Below are positions 59,754 to 64,000 of a stretch of 64,000 nucleotides of DNA, piece by piece. Position 1 is the stretch's first letter. Every line of letters starts with the position of its first letter. Made by a program: the position numbers and the translations under genes. The notes below the pieces were generated by a model. The model was given only the letters and a program-made list of their open reading frames with translations, did not search any database and was not told the DNA's origin. This DNA is from Lichenicoccus sp964242335. Lineage in GTDB: Bacteria; Pseudomonadota; Alphaproteobacteria; Acetobacterales; Acetobacteraceae. Where the stretch lies: assembly GCA_964242335.1 (NCBI GenBank), contig CAXTAY010000015.1:1-64000 (forward strand), given 5' to 3'.

Positions 59754-61226
59754 ATGCTGGAGATCGAATTCGCCGAGGCACGCCTCGATGCGCTGAAGCC
59801 GGGAAGTGCGGTGGCACTCCTGGTCCCCGAGGACGGGGAGCGCTCGGCGCTGTTCCAGTCGATCGACCGGGCGACCGAGGGCGCGGTCTCGCGCGGCCTG
59901 CAGGCCGTCGAGTTCAGCTTCGGGCGCGACAAGCGACTGGTGCTGCCGGGCCCCGGTGCGGGCCTGTCGCGCGTCGTGGTGATCGGGCTCGGTCGCACCG
60001 CCGAGCTCGATGCGCGCGGCGCGGAGGCGGCCGGAAGTGCCGCGTCGTCGTCGCTCAAGAGCAGCCCGGTGGGGTTCCTCGACGCCTCCGGCCTGGGCGG
60101 AACGCTGGCCGCGCATGCCGCACTCGGGGCGCGGCTCGGCGCGTATCGCTTCGATCGCTACCGCACCCGCGAGAAGCCGGAGGACAGGCGGCGGCTGGAC
60201 ACGCTCGGCGTGCTCACCGACACGCCAGGGGCGGCGCGCGAGGCCTGGCCGGCGCTGGCGGCGGTGGCGCACGGCGTGTTCATCGCCCGCGACCTGGTCA
60301 GCGAGCCCGCCAACGTGCTCAGCCCGCCGGTGTTCGCCGACCGCATCGAGGCGCTGGCCGGCCTCGGACTCGAAGTCGAGGTGCTCGGACCGGCGGCGAT
60401 GGCGGCCCTCGGCTTCGGCGCCCTGCTGGGCGTGGCGCAGGGCTCGGACCAGGAGCCGCGCTGCGTCATCATGCGCTGGAACGGCGGCGGCGACGAGGCG
60501 CCGGTGGCCTTCATCGGCAAGGGAGTGACGTTCGACTCCGGCGGCATCTCGATCAAGCCCGCCGGCGGCATGGAGGACATGAAGTGGGACATGGCCGGCG
60601 CCGGCGCGGTGGTCGGGCTGATGGCCGCACTCGCCGGACGACGCGCCCGGGTCAACGCGGTCGGCCTGGTCGGCCTGGTCGAGAACATGCTGTCCGGCAG
60701 CGCGCAGCGCCCAGGCGACGTGGTCACCAGTCATTCCGGCCAGACCGTCGAGGTGATCAACACCGACGCCGAGGGCCGGCTGGTGCTGGCGGACGTGCTC
60801 TGGTACGCCCAGGAGCGCTTCAAGCCGCGCTTCATGGTCGATCTCGCGACCCTGACCGGGGCGATCGTGGTCGCCCTCGGCCACGAGCATGCCGGGCTGT
60901 TCTGCAACGACGACACGCTGGCGCAGCACCTGCTCGAGGCCGGGCTCGCCACCGGCGAGGCGCTGTGGCGGATGCCGATGGGCGAGGCCTACGACAAGCT
61001 GCTGCGCTCCGACATCGCCGACATGAAGAACATCGGCGGCCGGCCCGGCGGCTCGATCACGGCGGCGCAGTTCCTGCAGCGCTTCGTCGCCGACGTGCCG
61101 TGGGCGCACCTCGACATCGCCGCCACCGCCTGGAGCAGCAAGGATGCGGCGACCGTGCCGAAGGGCGCTACCGCCTTCGGCGTGCGCCTGCTCGACCGGC
61201 TGGTGGCGAGCCGCTACGAGGGCTGA
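59754..61226 (+). CDS. pepA: Leucyl aminopeptidase (M17)
   Basis: 490 residues. The N-terminal macro-like domain is followed by the two-metal catalytic domain: GKGVTFDSGGISIKPAGGM (Lys and Asp), DMAGAGAVVGLM, the signature NTDAEGRLVLADVL and DLATLTGAIVVALGH. It cleaves N-terminal residues from peptides in the cytoplasm; some homologues also bind DNA. The gap before it (149 bp, shared with the divergent cysQ) should hold promoters, but none is clear. Confidence 0.95.
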   Translation: MLEIEFAEARLDALKPGSAVALLVPEDGERSALFQSIDRATEGAVSRGLQAVEFSFGRDKRLVLPGPGAGLSRVVVIGLGRTAELDARGAEAAGSAASSSLKSSPVGFLDASGLGGTLAAHAALGARLGAYRFDRYRTREKPEDRRRLDTLGVLTDTPGAAREAWPALAAVAHGVFIARDLVSEPANVLSPPVFADRIEALAGLGLEVEVLGPAAMAALGFGALLGVAQGSDQEPRCVIMRWNGGGDEAPVAFIGKGVTFDSGGISIKPAGGMEDMKWDMAGAGAVVGLMAALAGRRARVNAVGLVGLVENMLSGSAQRPGDVVTSHSGQTVEVINTDAEGRLVLADVLWYAQERFKPRFMVDLATLTGAIVVALGHEHAGLFCNDDTLAQHLLEAGLATGEALWRMPMGEAYDKLLRSDIADMKNIGGRPGGSITAAQFLQRFVADVPWAHLDIAATAWSSKDAATVPKGATAFGVRLLDRLVASRYEG

Positions 61227-61234
61227 GCGGCGGC

Positions 61235-61687
61235 ATGACCGAGATCGGCTTCTACCACCTGACCCGCAGCAGCGCCGAGCAGGCGTTGCCGCGTCTGCTG
61301 GAACGCACGCTCGAGCTCGGCAAGCGGGCGATGGTGCGGGTGCGCGACGAGGCACGCGCGGCCGCACTCGACGAGGCGCTGTGGAAGCTGCCCGAACCGG
61401 TCTGGCTGCCGCACGGCACCGCGGCACGCGGTGATGCGGAGATGCAGCCGGTGTTCATCGCCGGCGCGCCCGACACGGAGGCGGTGCCGAACGGGGCGAG
61501 CTTCCTGTTCCTGCTCGATGGCGTCGAGGCGGCGGCCGAGCCGTTCGAGCGTGTGTTCGATCTGTTCGACGGCGGCGACGCGGCCGCGCTCGCCGCGGCG
61601 CGCGGCCGCTGGTCGGCCTTGAAGCAGGCCGGCCACCGCCTGACCTATTGGCGGCAGGACGCGAAGGGCTGGCAGAAGGCCGGCTGA
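61235..61687 (+). CDS. holC: DNA polymerase III chi subunit
   Basis: 150 residues. Family features are MTEIGFYHLTRSSAEQALPR, LLERTLELGKRAMVRV, WKLPEPVWLPHGTA and FLFLLDGVEAAAEPFERVF. Chi binds SSB and, with psi, the clamp loader. It follows pepA by 8 bp, the standard neighbour in proteobacteria. Confidence 0.92.
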   Translation: MTEIGFYHLTRSSAEQALPRLLERTLELGKRAMVRVRDEARAAALDEALWKLPEPVWLPHGTAARGDAEMQPVFIAGAPDTEAVPNGASFLFLLDGVEAAAEPFERVFDLFDGGDAAALAAARGRWSALKQAGHRLTYWRQDAKGWQKAG

Positions 61688-61747
61688 GCGGCGAACGCAG
61701 GCAACCGCGGCGGGTGCTGCCGGTTCTGCCTGTAGCAGGAGGATCTG

Positions 61748-61990
61748 ATGCGCGACGACGACACGGGGCCCATGGAGACCATCGACCCGGACGCGAAGAC
61801 GGCCAGCCACGACGACGTCAATCAGCCAGGCATGACCAACGGCATACCCGATGCCCTGGAGCAGGACGTCTCCAAGGCCTACCCGCACAGCGAGCGGGAG
61901 AAGAGCGAGAGCGCAGGCGGCGGCGCGAGCGGCAATGCCGGCGGGGCTACGATCGGAAGCAGCGAGGAAGCCGGCGGTTCCGGGCCGTGA
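61748..61990 (+). CDS. Small acidic protein of unknown function
   Basis: 80 residues, rich in Asp, Glu, Gly, Ser and Ala and predicted to be disordered (MRDDDTGPMETIDPDAKTA at the start, a Gly/Ser-rich tail). A perfect AGGAGG precedes the ATG and its stop overlaps the reductase start as GTGA, so translation is likely. No known family is recognised. Confidence 0.6.
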   Translation: MRDDDTGPMETIDPDAKTASHDDVNQPGMTNGIPDALEQDVSKAYPHSEREKSESAGGGASGNAGGATIGSSEEAGGSGP

Positions 61991-62835
61991 GCGGGACGGC
62001 GCGACGGGTTCGGCTGCATGACGGCTCGAGCGTGCCGGCGCTCGGCCAGGGCACCTGGAACATGGGCTCGGACCGCACCAGCTGGAACCGCGAGCGCGAC
62101 AGCCTGCGGCTCGGCATCGAGCTCGGCATGAGCCTGATCGATACCGCCGAGATGTACGGCGACGGCGCCTCGGAACGCCTGGTCGGCGAGGCGATCGCCG
62201 GGCTGCGCGACCAGGTGTACCTGGTCAGCAAGGTACTGCCGAGCCACGCCACCAAGGACGGCGTGCGGCGAGCCTGCGAGGCCAGCCTGAAGCGGCTCGG
62301 CACCGGGCGGATCGACCTCTATCTGCTGCACTGGCGTGGCAGCGTGTCGCTCGGCGAAACCATCGACGGCTTCGAGCTGCTGCGCCGCGACGGCCTGATC
62401 GGCGACTGGGGCGTGTCCAACTTCGACCTCGACGACATGCAGGCGCTGGTCGGGCTGGCCCGGCCGCGCGGCTGCCTGGCCAACCAGGTGCTGTACAACC
62501 TCGAGCATCGCGGCATCGAGTTCGACCTGCTGCGCTATGGCATCGACCAGGGCGTGCCGCTGATGGCGTACTCGCCCGTCGGCCAGGGCGGCGCGCTGCT
62601 GCGTCATCCCAGCTTGGCCGCGGTCGCCCGCCGGCATGGCAAGACCCCGGCGCAGCTGGCGCTGGCCTGGACGCTGCGGCATCAGAACGTGATCAGCATC
62701 CCGAAGGCGGGCACGGCGACGCACGTGCGCGAGAACGCCGAGGCGGCCTCGATCGTGCTGGACGACGAGGACCTGGCGGAGCTCGACCGCGCCTTCCCGC
62801 CGCCCGACCGTCCCGTCCCGCTGGAGATGCTGTAG
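61987..62835 (+). CDS. Aldo/keto reductase
   Basis: 282 residues with the (beta/alpha)8 aldo-keto reductase fold. The catalytic Asp/Tyr are in LIDTAEMYGDGASERLVG, the Lys in YLVSKVLPSHATK and the His in LYLLHWRG. The NADPH-binding end has VISIPKAGTATHVRENAEA. The YDH-K tetrad is intact. It starts with GTG in a GTGA overlap with the small acidic gene. The natural substrate is unknown. Confidence 0.9.
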   Translation: MSGTARRVRLHDGSSVPALGQGTWNMGSDRTSWNRERDSLRLGIELGMSLIDTAEMYGDGASERLVGEAIAGLRDQVYLVSKVLPSHATKDGVRRACEASLKRLGTGRIDLYLLHWRGSVSLGETIDGFELLRRDGLIGDWGVSNFDLDDMQALVGLARPRGCLANQVLYNLEHRGIEFDLLRYGIDQGVPLMAYSPVGQGGALLRHPSLAAVARRHGKTPAQLALAWTLRHQNVISIPKAGTATHVRENAEAASIVLDDEDLAELDRAFPPPDRPVPLEML

Positions 62836-62854
62836 CGCCACCCGCGCCGGACGG

Positions 62855-63739
62855 TCAGGGGGCCGTCGCGACCTCGTCCGGCACCTCTTCCTGCAGCGCC
62901 TCGGCATCGGCCTTGAGCCTGCGGAAGCTGCGGCGGCTGAACGGCAGCATCACCAGGTAGATCAGCCCCGCCCCGGCGAGGGCCGCCCATGGATCGGCGA
63001 TCAGGATGGCGGTGGAGCCGCAGACCCCGAGCAGCATCGGCAGCACCGCCTCTGCCGGAACCTTGAAGTTCTTGAACGACCAGACCGGCAGGGTCGAGAC
63101 CAACAGCAGGGCGACGCCGATCAGCATGACGGCGACGAAGAGCGGGTGGCGGGCGGTGGCGAGCAGCCCGGCCCAGTGCAGCTTGTTGGCTTCCAGTCCG
63201 ACGAACAGCGGGAACAGCGCCAGTCCGGCCCCGGCCGGCGCCGGCACGCCGGTGAAGAAGTTGTAGGCGTAGGTCGGCGCTTCCGAGGCGCCCGGCACCG
63301 CCGCATTGAAGCGTGCCAGGCGCAGCGCCATGCACACCGTGAACAGGATGCAGGGCAGGAAGCCGTAGCGGCCACCGGCGTGCAGCGACCACAGGTACAG
63401 GATGAAGGGCGGTGCGACGCCGAAGCAGAGGAAGTCGGACAGGCTGTCGAACTCGGCGCCGAAGCGGCTGGTCGCGCGCAGCATCCTGGCGATCCGCCCG
63501 TCCACTCCGTCGATGCAGGCAGCGAACAGCAATGCCGCCGCGGACAGCCCGAAATGCCCGTCCAGCCCGGAGCGCATCGCGCTCAGGCCGGCGCACAGCC
63601 CGACCATGGTCAGGATGTTGGGGATCAGGCGGTTGAAGGACTGCCCGCGGAAGCGCGGCCGGTTGTCCCGGCGCCCCAGCCGTCGCAGTCGCTTCAGGCG
63701 GCGTTTGCGCGCCGGAGGTGCGAGGTCAAAGCTGGGCAA
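62855..63739 (-). CDS. pssA: CDP-diacylglycerol-serine O-phosphatidyltransferase
   Basis: 294 residues. A basic N-terminal stretch (ARKRRLKRLRRLGRRDNRPR) is followed by membrane helices. The CDP-alcohol phosphotransferase motif is CIDGVDGRIARML with GAEFDSLSD behind it, giving the D-x2-D-G-x2-A-R and G-x3-D-x3-D pattern. It makes phosphatidylserine, which Psd decarboxylates. The start is a TTG at 63739 that overlaps the psd end by 14 bp. Confidence 0.93.
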   Translation of the reverse strand: MPSFDLAPPARKRRLKRLRRLGRRDNRPRFRGQSFNRLIPNILTMVGLCAGLSAMRSGLDGHFGLSAAALLFAACIDGVDGRIARMLRATSRFGAEFDSLSDFLCFGVAPPFILYLWSLHAGGRYGFLPCILFTVCMALRLARFNAAVPGASEAPTYAYNFFTGVPAPAGAGLALFPLFVGLEANKLHWAGLLATARHPLFVAVMLIGVALLLVSTLPVWSFKNFKVPAEAVLPMLLGVCGSTAILIADPWAALAGAGLIYLVMLPFSRRSFRRLKADAEALQEEVPDEVATAP

Positions 63740-64000
63740 GGACGGTTTCGCCGCCGATCGTGGTCTGTCCGACGGCGGCCAGCGGCTCCACCCCCGGCGG
63801 CAGGTAGAGATCGGTGCGGCTGCCGAAGCGGATGATGCCGAACCGCTCACCGGTGGCGAAGCCGTCGCCCTCTCGCGCCATGCACAGGATGCGCCGTGCG
63901 ACGAGGCCCGCGACCTGCACCACGGCCATCTCACGCCCGTCAGCGAGGCGCAGGGCGATGGCGTTGCGCTCGTTCTCGGCACTTGCCTTGTCCAGGCTCG
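63726..64000 (-). CDS. psd: Phosphatidylserine decarboxylase, C-terminal part
   Basis: The gene runs in from beyond the window's right edge; about 90 residues are visible. NERNAIALRLADGREMAVV, QVAGLVARRILC and the self-cleavage region IRFGSRTDLYLPPG are present. In this short alphaproteobacterial type the Ser of the Gly-Ser pair becomes the pyruvoyl cofactor. It overlaps pssA, so phosphatidylserine synthesis and decarboxylation are co-expressed to yield phosphatidylethanolamine. Confidence 0.92.
   Translation of the reverse strand, partial: SLDKASAENERNAIALRLADGREMAVVQVAGLVARRILCMAREGDGFATGERFGIIRFGSRTDLYLPPGVEPLAAVGQTTIGGETVLAQL

Noticed and set aside
62855..63982. Extended pssA reading through psd
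   Set aside because: The N-terminal 80 codons read psd out of frame; TTG 63739 begins the conserved region.

Overview
The window is chromosomal DNA of very high G+C from an alphaproteobacterium, most likely a member of the Acetobacteraceae (Rhodospirillales). That placement is an inference from gene content and order: pdhC-lpd-lipA, rpoZ-spoT-acpS-lepB-rnc-era, pyrH-frr-uppS-cdsA-dxr-rseP-bamA-skp-lpxD-fabZ-lpxA-lpxI, rpmH-rnpA-yidD-yidC-engB-argB, dapF-mtaB-ftsY and psd-pssA. LpxI is used in place of LpxH. Genes are tightly packed and many are translationally coupled by ATGA, GTGA or TGATG overlaps. No rRNA, tRNA, CRISPR array, insertion sequence or prophage was seen.

Layout. 1-3.7 kb: the end of pyruvate dehydrogenase E2, then lpd, lipA and a COQ10/RatA START-domain gene. 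3.7-8.1 kb: two small exported proteins (His/Met-rich and EF-hand-like) flanking a perfect 14-bp inverted repeat, then a leftward slt-pgpA set and pncC. 8.2-15.2 kb: dapA-smpB, an orphan hybrid histidine kinase of 1082 residues, and a module of an exported beta-rich protein, a b-type cytochrome and a Tat-exported molybdopterin oxidoreductase. 15.2-16.6 kb: a uracil-DNA glycosylase and an NYN-domain nuclease, leftward. 16.6-36.3 kb: a long rightward housekeeping run from folK, rpoZ and the stringent-response gene to outer-membrane assembly (bamA, skp) and lipid A synthesis (lpxD, fabZ, lpxA, lpxI). 36.3-37.4 kb: a methyltransferase and a small HisKA-like helical protein. 37.5-44.9 kb: the rpmH-yidC-engB-argB and dapF-mtaB-ftsY runs.

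44.9-48.7 kb is accessory. It holds a small exported protein, a NUDIX hydrolase, a methyltransferase and a glycosyltransferase fused to a fascin-like beta-trefoil, in DNA visibly poorer in G+C than its surroundings. 48.9-53.3 kb is a leftward tkt-gap-pgk set whose transketolase has lost many cofactor and substrate residues. 53.3-64 kb contains a lipoprotein, a methyltransferase, a SirB1-like protein, a flavin 2-hydroxyacid dehydrogenase, tsaC, cysQ, pepA-holC, an aldo/keto reductase and the phosphatidylethanolamine genes psd-pssA.

Main points for follow-up: (1) the transketolase-like protein with a degraded active site in a glycolytic operon; (2) short tandem duplications of different sequence that repeatedly straddle stop codons, plus others at gene junctions, one of which encodes a pentapeptide repeat at the N-terminus of RNase III; (3) lpxI, and perhaps engB, apparently starting at CTG codons that overlap the upstream TGA; (4) the trefoil-glycosyltransferase fusion in a low-G+C patch; (5) a free-standing HisKA-like protein without a kinase domain.
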